Shown here: piece after piece, positions 46,795-56,240 of the stretch
Layout of the letters: each line of letters opens with the position of its first letter
Position numbering within the stretch: the stretch's first letter is position 1
DNA from: Oscillospiraceae bacterium
GTDB lineage: Bacteria > Bacillota > Clostridia > Oscillospirales > Acutalibacteraceae
DNA length: 64,000 nt
NCBI GenBank assembly: GCA_902769255.1
Contig: CACXOM010000015.1
Coordinates: 1 to 64,000, forward strand
Direction of reading: 5' to 3'
Notes under the pieces: model-generated
What the model was told of the DNA's origin: nothing
The model's database searches: none
What the model saw: only the letters and a program-made list of their open reading frames with translations
Translations under genes and position numbers: made by a program

Positions 46795-46850
46795 AATTAA
46801 TATATAATAATGTCGTTTTAAGGCATTTTTTGACAAAATGGGGTGCATAT

Positions 46851-47981
46851 ATGAAAATTGCAATGATAGGGCATAAACGAATACCCGGAAGAAACGGCGG
46901 TGTTGAAGCAGTAGTTGAAGACCTTTCAACAAGAATGGTTGAAAAAGGTCATAATGTAACTGTTTACAACCGCAACTGCGGTGAAGAAAAATTGCGTGAA
47001 TATAAAGGTGTTAAAATCGCCGAAGTTCGTACATTTCGCAACTCTTCGCTTAATGCAATGGTATATTCTTTATTTGCAACTTTGCGTTGCGTTTTTAAAA
47101 GATATGATGTAGTGCATTTTCACGCTGAAGGTTCTTGCGCTATGCTTCCGCTCGCTCGCCTTTTCAAAAAAAAGACAGTTGCCACAATTCACGGGCTTGA
47201 TTGGCAAAGAAATAAATGGGGTGGTTTTGCCTCTAAATATATACTTTTCGGAGAAAAAATGGCGGCAAAATACGCTGACCAAATTATTGTGCTTTCCGAA
47301 AATGTAAAAAATTATTTTAAAGAAAAATATGACAGAGAAACTATATTTGTTCCCAACGGTATAAACCCTGTAACTTTCGAGGGACCAGATGAAATAAGCA
47401 AAAAATTCGGCTTGGAAAAAGACGGCTATATACTTTTCTTAGCAAGGATAACGCCTGAAAAAGGACTTGATTATCTGATTGATGCTTACAAAAAACTTAA
47501 TACAGATAAAAAGCTTGTAATAGCCGGCGCTATAGAGCCAAAAACCGATTATATCAATTCTGTTTTGCAAAAAGCACAAGGGTTTGACAATATTATTTTT
47601 ACGGGATTTGTCAGCGGAAAAACTTTATCAGCATTATTTACAAACTGCTATATATATGTATTACCTAGCGATATTGAGGGTATGCCGATGAGTTTGCTTG
47701 AAGCGATTGGATATGATGCTCGTGTAATTGTCAGCGATATTCATGAAAATATTGCTTGTCTTGACGGATACGGCAATTCCTTTGAAAAAGGAAATGTTGA
47801 CTCGCTTAAAGAAATTCTTGAATTTTGTTTAGAAAATCCTGAACTAAAATCAAGTGATTTCAAAAAAGAATGTTCCGAAGAACAAACTAAAGCTAAACGA
47901 AAAGAACTAATATCAAAATACGATTGGGACACTATAACTGACAGAACAATCGAAATATATCAAAGTTTAAATAAAAAATAG
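46851..47981 (+). CDS. Family 4 glycosyltransferase
   Basis: 376-residue GT-B glycosyltransferase. N-terminal KIAMIGHKRIPGRNGGVEAVVEDL and a GHNVTVYNR strand mark the acceptor side (like rhamnosyltransferase-type GT4 enzymes); the donor side has GYILFLARITPEKGLDYLIDAY and the EGMPMSLLEAIGY motif with its E-x7-E glutamates. ATG 46851 follows TGGGGTG; an in-frame ATG-like start upstream at 46830 has no site. Adds a sugar to the growing lipid-linked unit at the inner membrane face. Confidence 0.92.
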   Translation: MKIAMIGHKRIPGRNGGVEAVVEDLSTRMVEKGHNVTVYNRNCGEEKLREYKGVKIAEVRTFRNSSLNAMVYSLFATLRCVFKRYDVVHFHAEGSCAMLPLARLFKKKTVATIHGLDWQRNKWGGFASKYILFGEKMAAKYADQIIVLSENVKNYFKEKYDRETIFVPNGINPVTFEGPDEISKKFGLEKDGYILFLARITPEKGLDYLIDAYKKLNTDKKLVIAGAIEPKTDYINSVLQKAQGFDNIIFTGFVSGKTLSALFTNCYIYVLPSDIEGMPMSLLEAIGYDARVIVSDIHENIACLDGYGNSFEKGNVDSLKEILEFCLENPELKSSDFKKECSEEQTKAKRKELISKYDWDTITDRTIEIYQSLNKK

Positions 47982-47991
47982 GGCGAAAAAA

Positions 47992-49551
47992 ATGGCAAGT
48001 AGAACACAAAATGCAAGAAGAAATATTGTTACATCGGTAATCAATAAATTGATTATTATGCTTACAAACTTTATAATGCGAACAGTACTTATCTGGTACT
48101 TAGGTAAAGTTTATCTGGGTCTTGACAGTCTGTTTACATCTATTCTGCAAATTCTTTCGCTTACCGAACTCGGTATCGGCTCGGCTATGGTTTACAGTAT
48201 GTATAAACCTCTTGCTGAAAATGACATTCCGGCAATTTGTGCATTACTAAAACTTTATCGCACCGTATATCGTTTCATTGCCTTAATTATGACGGTAATA
48301 GGCGTAGCGATTACACCGTTTTTACCTTTAATTGTCAAGAATGATTTACCGGGTGGGCTTAATCTTTATACGCTTTATTTTATCAACCTCGGCAATACAA
48401 TACTTTCCTATTTGCTGTTTGCCTATCGGTCTGCTTTGTTTACGGCAGATCAACGGTATTCAATCAACAATAATATTTACTCTGTTTTCAAAGTCGGCAC
48501 TACAGTAATGCAGATTTTGGCTATAATCTTACTTAAAAGCCAACCATATCTTGCTTACTATTTCTATTCCCTGGCACTGCCTGTTACAACAGTGCTGAAA
48601 AATTTGGTTACATACTATCTCTCTAAAAAAATGTATCCGCAATACGCTTGTGAGGGTAAAGTGCCGAAATCTGAAATTAACGGTATCAAAAAACGTGTTG
48701 CAGGAATGTTTTTGCATAAAGTCAGCTTTGTTTTCCGCAATTCGCTTGACAGCATTGTTATATCAGCATTTCTCGGTTTGGAAATATTGGGACAATATAA
48801 CAGTTATTACTTCATTATCAACGCCGTATCCGGCATAATGATTTTAGTTTCCAACAGTGTAACGGCATCGGTAGGAAATTCTATTGTAGTAGAAACCAAA
48901 AAGAAAAACTATACCGATTTCAAAAAAATCCAAATGCTTTATATGTGGCTGACCTCTTGGCTTACAGTATGTTTTGCCGCTTGCTTGCAACCTTTCATAA
49001 GGTTATGGGTTGGAAAAGATATGCTATTTGGCGACGGAATTATGACAATTTTCTGCATATACTTCTTCTCAATGCATTTCAGCCGTGTTTGCCATATTTA
49101 TCGAGATGCCGCAGGTCTTTGGTGGCAAGACCGTTTTCGTCCGATCGTTGAAACGGTTGTAAATTTAACACTTAATATCTTACTCGTTAAATTTATAGGT
49201 GTCAGCGGTGTTATGCTTTCAACAATTTTCTGTATTGTCTTTATTGAAGGCACTTGGGGAACGGCAATTCTTTTCAGACACTATTTTACCGAAGAAAAGC
49301 AGTCAAAATATATGCTTAAACTTCTTTGGACTTGGACTTTAACTGCAATTGCTTGTGCAATATGCTATGTAATTTATCGTTTTACAGGATTACAAGGCAT
49401 AACGGCGATAATCGTTTATGGCATAGTTGCCACAGTTGTGTTGAATGTGGTTTATGTATTAGGCAACAGTTTCTTGCCGGAGTTCAAACCTTCTGTAAAA
49501 TTTGCACTAAGAATTACAGGGCTTTCTCGAATAATTAAAAAGTTTAAATAA
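47992..49551 (+). CDS. Polysaccharide flippase (Wzx/PST family)
   Basis: 519 residues with about 12-14 membrane helices. N-terminal NIVTSVINKLIIMLTNFIMRTVLI and YLGLDSLFTSILQILSLTELGIGSAMVYSMY are typical of PST-family exporters, with the conserved amphipathic break RNSLDSIVISAFLG in the middle. It should flip the lipid-linked repeat unit outward. Its stop codon directly abuts the stop of the opposing gene. Confidence 0.9.
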   Translation: MASRTQNARRNIVTSVINKLIIMLTNFIMRTVLIWYLGKVYLGLDSLFTSILQILSLTELGIGSAMVYSMYKPLAENDIPAICALLKLYRTVYRFIALIMTVIGVAITPFLPLIVKNDLPGGLNLYTLYFINLGNTILSYLLFAYRSALFTADQRYSINNNIYSVFKVGTTVMQILAIILLKSQPYLAYYFYSLALPVTTVLKNLVTYYLSKKMYPQYACEGKVPKSEINGIKKRVAGMFLHKVSFVFRNSLDSIVISAFLGLEILGQYNSYYFIINAVSGIMILVSNSVTASVGNSIVVETKKKNYTDFKKIQMLYMWLTSWLTVCFAACLQPFIRLWVGKDMLFGDGIMTIFCIYFFSMHFSRVCHIYRDAAGLWWQDRFRPIVETVVNLTLNILLVKFIGVSGVMLSTIFCIVFIEGTWGTAILFRHYFTEEKQSKYMLKLLWTWTLTAIACAICYVIYRFTGLQGITAIIVYGIVATVVLNVVYVLGNSFLPEFKPSVKFALRITGLSRIIKKFK

Positions 49552-50718
49552 TTAAAGATTTTTTATTGCTTCAAAATTACGCTGGCAGTTATTTGTATCG
49601 TTAAATTTAAAAAATGCGTTCATTCTGTTAAGATAAATTTCTTCAGGCTTTAAGTTGTTTTTTAAAATGCGGTTTAAACTTTCGGTAACTTCATCACCTG
49701 TTAATGCAACTTCGCCGAAACCGTCTGTTTTGATATGAAAATAACCTTCCTTGTAATGCGAAGAGCGAAATTCCGCATCATTATAATGAAAATAAACTAT
49801 TGGTTTTCTCATATATGCAAAATCAAAAAATACGCTTGAATAATCAGTAACCAAAACATCGCTCTTTATAAGCAATTGTTGAACATCATTATGTTGAAAA
49901 TCAGCAATTTTCACCCTTTTTGAAGATGCTTCAAAACAGTCAATAAAATGTTGTATTTCATAATGCGGATAGAAAATAAATTCATAGTCGTATTTTTCTA
50001 ACAGTTCTATAAGATTTTTATTATTTAATAAAGCGTTGTATGTAAGAAAATATTCACTTTGTAAAAATTTACGCTTACCGCAGGTTCGCAAATTAGAACG
50101 CCATGTCGGCATAAATAAAATCTTTTTGGTTGGTTTTTCTTCTCTTTTAAGATTATCATAGCGACAAAGACCCGCAAGGCACAAAACACTTTCATTATAA
50201 CCAAAAGTTTTCTTAATAAACTCATATTCCGGTACTGCGGTGCAGATAAACAAATCAACATCTGTTTGATTTGCGTGGCAAAAAGCCAAATCGTTACTCA
50301 TAATACCGTGTTGAAGAAATACTTTTTTCGCTTTATCAGGAAAGAATTTTCCGAATTTATGAAAAAACAAAATATCAGGCGAATAACCGTCAATATGCGA
50401 GCTTACTCTGTAACTTGCCAATAAATAGCAAAGATAGTGTTTAAAACTACCGTATTCAACTATTTTGCCGACGCTCGCCACTTTTTCAAAATCCGGCGAA
50501 TCTTTTGAAATAATGTAAACCGAGTTTATTTCGGAATGCTCTTTACTTAGATATTTGAAAAAGTGATAGCCGTTATCTCTTGCGTCTATACCTCGCTCCG
50601 ACACAATCCAAAGCCCTTTATAGCTTTTATTATGCTTTAAAAAAATGCATACTGCTTTTGTAGCGATGGTTATAAATAAAACCTTGATATAAATAAATAC
50701 TCGTTTGAATTTATACAT
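49552..50718 (-). CDS. CDP-glycerol glycerophosphotransferase (TagB/TagF-like)
   Basis: 388 residues with an N-terminal hydrophobic segment and a TagB-type GT-B fold: VFLQHGIMSNDLAF (catalytic His region), ILFMPTWRSNL, FYPHYEIQHF, and the late DVLVTDYSSVFFDFAYMRKPIVYF, which is the family hallmark. It transfers glycerol phosphate (or a related polyol phosphate) to a polysaccharide or teichoic acid. Sits on the opposite strand inside the locus with its own promoter and meets the flippase gene tail to tail with no gap. Confidence 0.9.
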   Translation of the reverse strand: MYKFKRVFIYIKVLFITIATKAVCIFLKHNKSYKGLWIVSERGIDARDNGYHFFKYLSKEHSEINSVYIISKDSPDFEKVASVGKIVEYGSFKHYLCYLLASYRVSSHIDGYSPDILFFHKFGKFFPDKAKKVFLQHGIMSNDLAFCHANQTDVDLFICTAVPEYEFIKKTFGYNESVLCLAGLCRYDNLKREEKPTKKILFMPTWRSNLRTCGKRKFLQSEYFLTYNALLNNKNLIELLEKYDYEFIFYPHYEIQHFIDCFEASSKRVKIADFQHNDVQQLLIKSDVLVTDYSSVFFDFAYMRKPIVYFHYNDAEFRSSHYKEGYFHIKTDGFGEVALTGDEVTESLNRILKNNLKPEEIYLNRMNAFFKFNDTNNCQRNFEAIKNL

Positions 50719-50754
50719 TGTTTTCTCCTCGTAATTTCTTCATAATCCAAAAAA

Positions 50755-50783
50755 ATTATACATTAACAAAATAAACTTGTCAA
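50755..50783 (-). promoter_or_regulatory. Promoter of the TagB-like gene
   Basis: Minus strand: TTGACA, 17-bp spacer, TATAAT, 36 bases before the start codon. Confidence 0.85.
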
Positions 50784-50824
50784 GTCGACAATATATGTAT
50801 TTTTCTTACGCTGACCGTTGATTT

Positions 50825-50852
50825 TTGACAATAAACCTTGATTTTTTATAAT
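50825..50852 (+). promoter_or_regulatory. Promoter of the main exopolysaccharide operon (50.9-60.3 kb)
   Basis: TTGACA, 16-bp spacer, TATAAT; a second ATATTATAAT lies 20 bases on. The GT2 start codon is 66 bases downstream after AAGAGAAAG. Confidence 0.75.
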
Positions 50853-50918
50853 ATTCTGTTATATTATAATATTATATATTATTATCTTTTATAATCCAAA
50901 AGAAAAGAGAAAGAAATT

Positions 50919-52028
50919 ATGGCAATTAAACTTAGCATAGGAAGTGCTGTTTACAATATTGAGCCATCATTTTTGCGTGCTCATATTGAGGGCATTAAGC
51001 GTCAACTTACAGATGAAACCGAACTTCTTTTGATAGATGACTGCTCAACAAATGAGTCAGCACAAATTTGTCGTGAATATGCAGATTCCGATAATAGAAT
51101 CCGTTATGTAAAATTGGAGCAAAACGGCGGTTTGAGCCGTGTTAGAAACCGCACAATTGAAGAAGCAGTCGGCAAGTGGGTTTTCTTTGCCGATGCCGAT
51201 GATTTGCTTTCGGATTATTTTATAAAAACCGCTTTACAGTTTTGCGAAAGTGATAAAGATATTATTATTCATAATCGTCTTAAATTTACAACGCAAAAGC
51301 AAGAAGAATCGCCTTGTGAATTAAAAGAACTTATTGATTTACCTGAAAATGCCGGCAGGGAGTTAAGCATTTCCTGTCTTTGCCTTGACCCGACTTTAGC
51401 AAGACAATTCGGTCTTTCAAAATATGCTTTTTACCACGCCGCTTGGGGAATGTTATACAGAAAAGAGTTTTTAATTAACAACAATCTTTTATTCCCTGCC
51501 GGTCAAAAAAAGGCGCAAGATTCTGTTTTTAATACAGCAGTGTATTTTTGCGCAAAGAAAATTGCTTATTTACCTTACTATATGTACTATTATCGTACAA
51601 ATCCCAGTGGCATTACTCAGCGATACAGTGCTGATTTTCCGCAAATGGCGAAGTCTTTGCTCGTTCATTTAGACAAACAGTTAGAAACATTGTTTTTAGA
51701 TGACGCTGATGTACAAGAGCGTTATCTTAACAATCGCTTAATGGCACTTGTTATGGATAATATGCGTCTTAACATTTTTCATAAAGACAATAAAAAAACG
51801 AAAAAAGAAAGAAAGAAAGAATTTCTCAACTTTATTGATACAAAGCCTTATAAAAACGCAATCAATAAATTTAACCCTGTAAAAAGCGGACGATATGAAT
51901 GGCATTTGCCTGCCGTACTTATTCGCAAAAAACGCTTCTCATTGCTTAATATATTTATGGGTAACAATAAACTTCTCGGTATTCTTTGCGGTGTAGATAA
52001 ACGCTTATTAAAACTTTTTAAAAAATGA
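50919..52028 (+). CDS. Family 2 glycosyltransferase
   Basis: 369-residue inverting GT-A enzyme. Seen: KLSIGSAVYNIEPSFLRAHI, LLLIDDCSTNESAQICREYA, NGGLSRVRNRTIEEAVGKW, and the metal-binding FADADDLLS motif (DxD-type), then HAAWGMLYRKEFL. C-terminal 100 residues are basic and probably hold it to the membrane. First gene of the long plus-strand operon. Confidence 0.92.
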   Translation: MAIKLSIGSAVYNIEPSFLRAHIEGIKRQLTDETELLLIDDCSTNESAQICREYADSDNRIRYVKLEQNGGLSRVRNRTIEEAVGKWVFFADADDLLSDYFIKTALQFCESDKDIIIHNRLKFTTQKQEESPCELKELIDLPENAGRELSISCLCLDPTLARQFGLSKYAFYHAAWGMLYRKEFLINNNLLFPAGQKKAQDSVFNTAVYFCAKKIAYLPYYMYYYRTNPSGITQRYSADFPQMAKSLLVHLDKQLETLFLDDADVQERYLNNRLMALVMDNMRLNIFHKDNKKTKKERKKEFLNFIDTKPYKNAINKFNPVKSGRYEWHLPAVLIRKKRFSLLNIFMGNNKLLGILCGVDKRLLKLFKK

Positions 52029-52069
52029 ATTTGAATCCGATGTGAATTGGTTTTAAAAAAGGAGGACTA

Positions 52070-53431
52070 ATGAAAGAATTTTATCCTAAAAAATCAAAAA
52101 TCTTCATCGGTATTTACATCTTTTTTATTTTTGGTGCCGCAATGGGAGATTGGAAGGTTGTAAATACGGCGCTCGGTGCATTGCCTAAAATAATCTCTGC
52201 AGGTGCAGTCGGTTTAGCACTCGTTTACCTTCTTTGGTCTGGAAATTTCAAAAACTTAAAAATATTATCACGCTTTTCAATAATGTTTGGTTCTATTGTA
52301 ATCGGAATAATTTTTTGTTCAATTTTTATTTGGATTTTAGATTTACAGTCTTTCGGCTACATATTGAAAGGTACTTCAAAAATTTCATATCAGTTGCTGA
52401 ATATCGCAATTGTTATATCCGCTGTATATCTTTTTGAAGAAAATGCGGCAAAATATACTTTTTTCGGAATTGCAGCCGCTAACTTTGTAATTATTTTTCT
52501 CGGTGCCGCAACAACAGGCATCGCCGGTGCGGCTCAGGATATGATAGCAAACATAACCTCATTCGGTGCAAACGATGTTATTAACAACTCAACCTTTATC
52601 AGAGCGATTGAAATACATGATATCACATTTGTTATGGGTGTTTTTGTTATTTATTTTCTCTTTTTCAGCCCCGGCGAAAAACATCGCTTTATATATGCAG
52701 GAATTGCACTGTTTTTATTCTTTGCCGGATTAAAACGAATTGCATTTTTAAGTATGTTTTTGGCAATTGCTTTTGCAGTTTTTTGCAATTTTTTCACAGC
52801 AAAAGGCAAAAGAAAATTACTTATTTTTACTGCGCTTGCTATCGTAGTATTTTGTTATTATTATATTGTAATTATTCAAAAAGGAATTTTCACACAATTC
52901 TGTATCGACCACGAGATTGAACTCAACGGCAGAGAAAAAATCTATGATTTTATTGCCAGGTTCTATAAAGTTTCACCATCATACAAAGGAAAAGGGTATG
53001 AATTTTGCGTTCAGCTGTTAAAGACTATGAAGGGTACAAAAGACCAGGTTGTTGCTATTACCGCTGTACATAACGATATTCTTAAAATGTATGTTGAAAT
53101 GGGATTTTGGGGATTCTTAGTTTGGATTTTCAGCTATTATGTATACCAAACCAATTGGTTTATCACTCGTTGCGGTGAAAGAGTTGCGGTTTGTTTTATG
53201 ACAATCAATGTTTATATGCTCATTACTTATATGACTGATAATACAATGTTTTACTATTGGTCAAGTATGGTAATTCGTATGATTCCGATGTCGTTCTTCT
53301 TTTCTCCTGTCAAGCAAACACCGTTAAAGAAAACAAATATTTTAGAAATGAGCAAATTCGAGAAATGGATTTACAGAAGACGGCAACGCGATAAAAAAGA
53401 ACAACTTAAACCAAGAATGAAAGTACAATAA
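52070..53431 (+). CDS. O-antigen polymerase/ligase-like membrane protein (Wzy)
   Basis: 453 residues with about ten membrane helices, a large outside loop between late helices (IELNGREKIYDFIARFYKVSPSYKGKGYEF), and AVHNDILKMYVEMGFWGFLVW, which matches the HN-L-x-x-E-G pattern of O-antigen polymerases and ligases. It should join repeat units outside the membrane. Fits the Wzx/Wzy-dependent scheme with the flippase and the Wzz-like proteins. Confidence 0.85.
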   Translation: MKEFYPKKSKIFIGIYIFFIFGAAMGDWKVVNTALGALPKIISAGAVGLALVYLLWSGNFKNLKILSRFSIMFGSIVIGIIFCSIFIWILDLQSFGYILKGTSKISYQLLNIAIVISAVYLFEENAAKYTFFGIAAANFVIIFLGAATTGIAGAAQDMIANITSFGANDVINNSTFIRAIEIHDITFVMGVFVIYFLFFSPGEKHRFIYAGIALFLFFAGLKRIAFLSMFLAIAFAVFCNFFTAKGKRKLLIFTALAIVVFCYYYIVIIQKGIFTQFCIDHEIELNGREKIYDFIARFYKVSPSYKGKGYEFCVQLLKTMKGTKDQVVAITAVHNDILKMYVEMGFWGFLVWIFSYYVYQTNWFITRCGERVAVCFMTINVYMLITYMTDNTMFYYWSSMVIRMIPMSFFFSPVKQTPLKKTNILEMSKFEKWIYRRRQRDKKEQLKPRMKVQ

Positions 53432-53446
53432 ATTAAAGAGGTAGTT

Positions 53447-54556
53447 ATGATTAGAGTTTTACATTCGGTCAGCAATATGGACCGTGGCGGCATCGAAACG
53501 ATGTTGATGAATTTTTACAGGCATATCGACCGTGAACAAATTCAATTCGATTTTTTGGCTAATAAGCCGGATAAAGGTGATTATGACGAAGAAATAAAGG
53601 CTATGGGCGGCAATATTTTTGTTACGCCGGGTTATATGAATTATAAAGCATATCTTGCCTTTATGACTGATTTGTTCAAAAAACACCCTGAGTACAAGAT
53701 TATTCACACTCATAACGGGTCACTGATGATTTATGCATTGCAATCGGCAAAAAAGAACGATATTCCTATAAGAATTGCTCACGCTCATGCAACGGCTGTA
53801 CCGATAGGATTCAAAAATGAGTTGAAAAAGATTATAAGACCGCTTATTAAATATGTCGCAACTGATTATTGGGGTTGTTCTAACGCCGCTGGAGAATTCT
53901 ATTTTTCAAAAAAGCGTTGGAATAATGCAAATGAGTTAATTCATAATGCGATTGCGGTTGATGATTTTACTTTTAATGAGTCAAAAAGAGCAGAAATCCG
54001 CAGACAATACGGACTGTCTGATAAGTTTGTTATAGGCAATGTCGGAAGATTGGCACCGCAAAAAAACCAGAAAAAACTTATTGAAGTATTCTCCGTTATC
54101 CATAAAAAAAGACCTGATTCGCATTTAGTTATAATAGGTACAGGCGAATTAGAATCTAAATTAAAACAGCAAGTTACACAGCTCGGACTATCCGATTCGG
54201 TAACATTTACAGGGGTATTAAGTAATGTAAACGAATGGTACAGCGCCTTTGATGTTTTTGCTATGACTTCAATTTATGAGGGACTGCCTGTTGTGGCAAT
54301 CGAAGCACAAGCTGCAGATTTGCCTTGCATACTTACAAACACAATTACACCGGAAGTAAAAATTACTGAAAATATGTGCTTTTTAGGACTTAATGATGAT
54401 GCTCAAACTTGGGCTGAACGCATTTTGCAAAGTAAAGTGAATAAAAGAATAAATCGTGAATCAGCACTCAAAAGTGCAGGTTATGATATAGAATCAGAAG
54501 CGCAAAGAATGCAAAATCTTTATTTAGGGCTTTATAATAAAATAAATGAGAGATAA
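53447..54556 (+). CDS. Family 4 glycosyltransferase (EpsF-like)
   Basis: 369-residue GT-B enzyme close in pattern to EpsF: MIRVLHSVSNMDRGGIETMLMNFYRHIDR at the start (of which RGGIETMLMN is the family block), IHTHNGSLM, donor-side VIGNVGRLAPQKNQKKLIEVF and the TSIYEGLPVVAIEAQA E-x7-E motif. Adds a hexose-type residue to the repeat unit. Confidence 0.93.
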   Translation: MIRVLHSVSNMDRGGIETMLMNFYRHIDREQIQFDFLANKPDKGDYDEEIKAMGGNIFVTPGYMNYKAYLAFMTDLFKKHPEYKIIHTHNGSLMIYALQSAKKNDIPIRIAHAHATAVPIGFKNELKKIIRPLIKYVATDYWGCSNAAGEFYFSKKRWNNANELIHNAIAVDDFTFNESKRAEIRRQYGLSDKFVIGNVGRLAPQKNQKKLIEVFSVIHKKRPDSHLVIIGTGELESKLKQQVTQLGLSDSVTFTGVLSNVNEWYSAFDVFAMTSIYEGLPVVAIEAQAADLPCILTNTITPEVKITENMCFLGLNDDAQTWAERILQSKVNKRINRESALKSAGYDIESEAQRMQNLYLGLYNKINER

Positions 54557-54559
54557 ATA

Positions 54560-55633
54560 ATGAAAATTGGAATTATAACACATCACAAAATAAATAATTA
54601 CGGCGCTTTCTTGCAATGTTGGGCTTTGCAGGAAAAAATCAAAGCGCTTTTTCCTGATGATGATGTATATGTCATCAATTATAATATCCTGAAGCAAAAC
54701 ATTATCAACATAGGCGGATTTTTCCGTTTTTACCCAAAAAGCGAAACGCCGATTTCTTGGCTTAACAAAATTACTCAACCATGTATTTTTTCTTCAAATC
54801 AGAAAAAACATCTTAATTTAACCAAAAAAGTTTATAACGAAAAACAAATCAATGATTTGAATTTTGACTGCATAGTAATCGGCAGCGATGAGGTTTGGAA
54901 TTATCTTGACCCAAAAAGTTTTTCGCTTATAAAATACAGCGCAGGACTAAACTGCAAGCGCATTGTCGCTTATGCACCAAGCACAGGCAAAGCTACCGGC
55001 GAAGGTGCTCCTGAATCAGTTAAAAAGGCAATGAGCGGTTTTACAAGTGTTTCTGCAAGAGATAAAGGCGCTCAAACTTTATGTGAAAACACGATAAATA
55101 AAAAACCGCAGTTGGTTTGCGACCCGACTTTTTTGACTGATACACCAAGAATTGACAACGAAAAAATCAATAAACTTACAAAAAAACCTTATGTACTGTT
55201 TTATTACTGTAACGGTATTCCTCAATCTCTTAAAAGAAAATTGATTGATTCTGCAAGAGAAAAGGGTTATGAAATACTTGGTGGCGGCGAATACGATAAA
55301 ATGTATTCAAAAATGTCAATTCGACTTACTCCGTTTGAATGGGCAGAACTTTTCAGAAGAGCATCTTATGTTTATACGGGCACATTTCACGGTGTTGTTT
55401 TTTCAATTCTTAATAAAAAAGATTTTCGTGTTTTCGCCTCAATTGACAGCCGTATTAAAAAAATCGGCGCGTTGCTTAATCAATTTGGCATAGGCGAAAG
55501 AAATATTACCGAACAAACAGTATTTGATGAAAATGATACTATAGATTATGATGAAGTTTATAAATATGTTTCAAAATTGAGAGAAAGCAGCAGCGAATAT
55601 CTTAAAACCGCTATAAGCGGTGCTGAAAAATAA
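54560..55633 (+). CDS. Polysaccharide pyruvyl transferase family protein
   Basis: 357 residues. N-terminal KIGIITHHKINNYGAFLQCWAL is the signature of this family (NYGA-LQ), followed by CIVIGSDEVWN, VCDPTFL and YVYTGTFHGVVFSI, the late catalytic-His region. It would attach a pyruvate ketal from PEP to a sugar, making the polymer acidic. Starts three bases after the EpsF-like gene. Commonly paired with FrhB-like proteins such as the one at 45558-46745. Confidence 0.9.
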   Translation: MKIGIITHHKINNYGAFLQCWALQEKIKALFPDDDVYVINYNILKQNIINIGGFFRFYPKSETPISWLNKITQPCIFSSNQKKHLNLTKKVYNEKQINDLNFDCIVIGSDEVWNYLDPKSFSLIKYSAGLNCKRIVAYAPSTGKATGEGAPESVKKAMSGFTSVSARDKGAQTLCENTINKKPQLVCDPTFLTDTPRIDNEKINKLTKKPYVLFYYCNGIPQSLKRKLIDSAREKGYEILGGGEYDKMYSKMSIRLTPFEWAELFRRASYVYTGTFHGVVFSILNKKDFRVFASIDSRIKKIGALLNQFGIGERNITEQTVFDENDTIDYDEVYKYVSKLRESSSEYLKTAISGAEK

Positions 55634-55645
55634 GGGAGAAAAAGT

Positions 55646-56224
55646 ATGATAAAAAGTAAAGCCGATTTAAAGCGATATCTTGAGCAAGACAGAATAGCGT
55701 TATACAAACACAAAAAACGCCCTTCAATTGCCGGTGATGAAATTTGGCAATATGAAATTCTTTTGCGCAAAACCGAATACTATATGAACTGCAAAAAAAG
55801 TCCTTTAGGCAAAGGATTTGCACTTTTTCTTCATTACAGATTGCGTAAAAAGGGAAGAAAGCTTTGCGGTTTTCACATTCCGCCAAACACTTTTGAAGAG
55901 GGTCTTTCAATTGCACATTGGGGACCTATAGTAGTTCATCCTTCGGCACGTATAGGTAAAAACTGCCGAATTCATCAATGTGTTACAATCGGCGCTACAA
56001 ACGGACAGACAAAAGCTGCAAAAATAGGCGATAATGTTTTTATCGGTCCTTGTTCATCTGTTATCGGAAATATTGAAATAGGTAATGATATTGCAATCGG
56101 TGCAAATACTGTTGTAACCAAAAGTTTTTTGGAAAACGGAATTACTATTGCAGGAACGCCTGCAAAAAAAATCAGCGATAATAATTCACATTCAAATTTA
56201 GCCGCCGGCTTAAATTTAGACTGA
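55646..56224 (+). CDS. Serine acetyltransferase-like hexapeptide transferase
   Basis: 192 residues. A helical N-terminus and a left-handed beta helix of hexapeptide repeats (IVVHPSARIGKNCRIHQCVTIGATNG, then IGDNVFIGPCSSVIGN and IGNDIAIGANTVVT), ending AGTPAKKI. The HWGPIVVHP block is like CysE, but in this context O-acetylation of the polysaccharide is more likely than cysteine synthesis. Confidence 0.88.
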   Translation: MIKSKADLKRYLEQDRIALYKHKKRPSIAGDEIWQYEILLRKTEYYMNCKKSPLGKGFALFLHYRLRKKGRKLCGFHIPPNTFEEGLSIAHWGPIVVHPSARIGKNCRIHQCVTIGATNGQTKAAKIGDNVFIGPCSSVIGNIEIGNDIAIGANTVVTKSFLENGITIAGTPAKKISDNNSHSNLAAGLNLD

Positions 56225-56240
56225 AAGGAAGAATAGTATA

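Noticed and set aside
55646-56224. cysE for cysteine synthesis
   Set aside because: The gene is inside an exopolysaccharide operon with no cysK partner; a sugar O-acetyltransferase is more likely.
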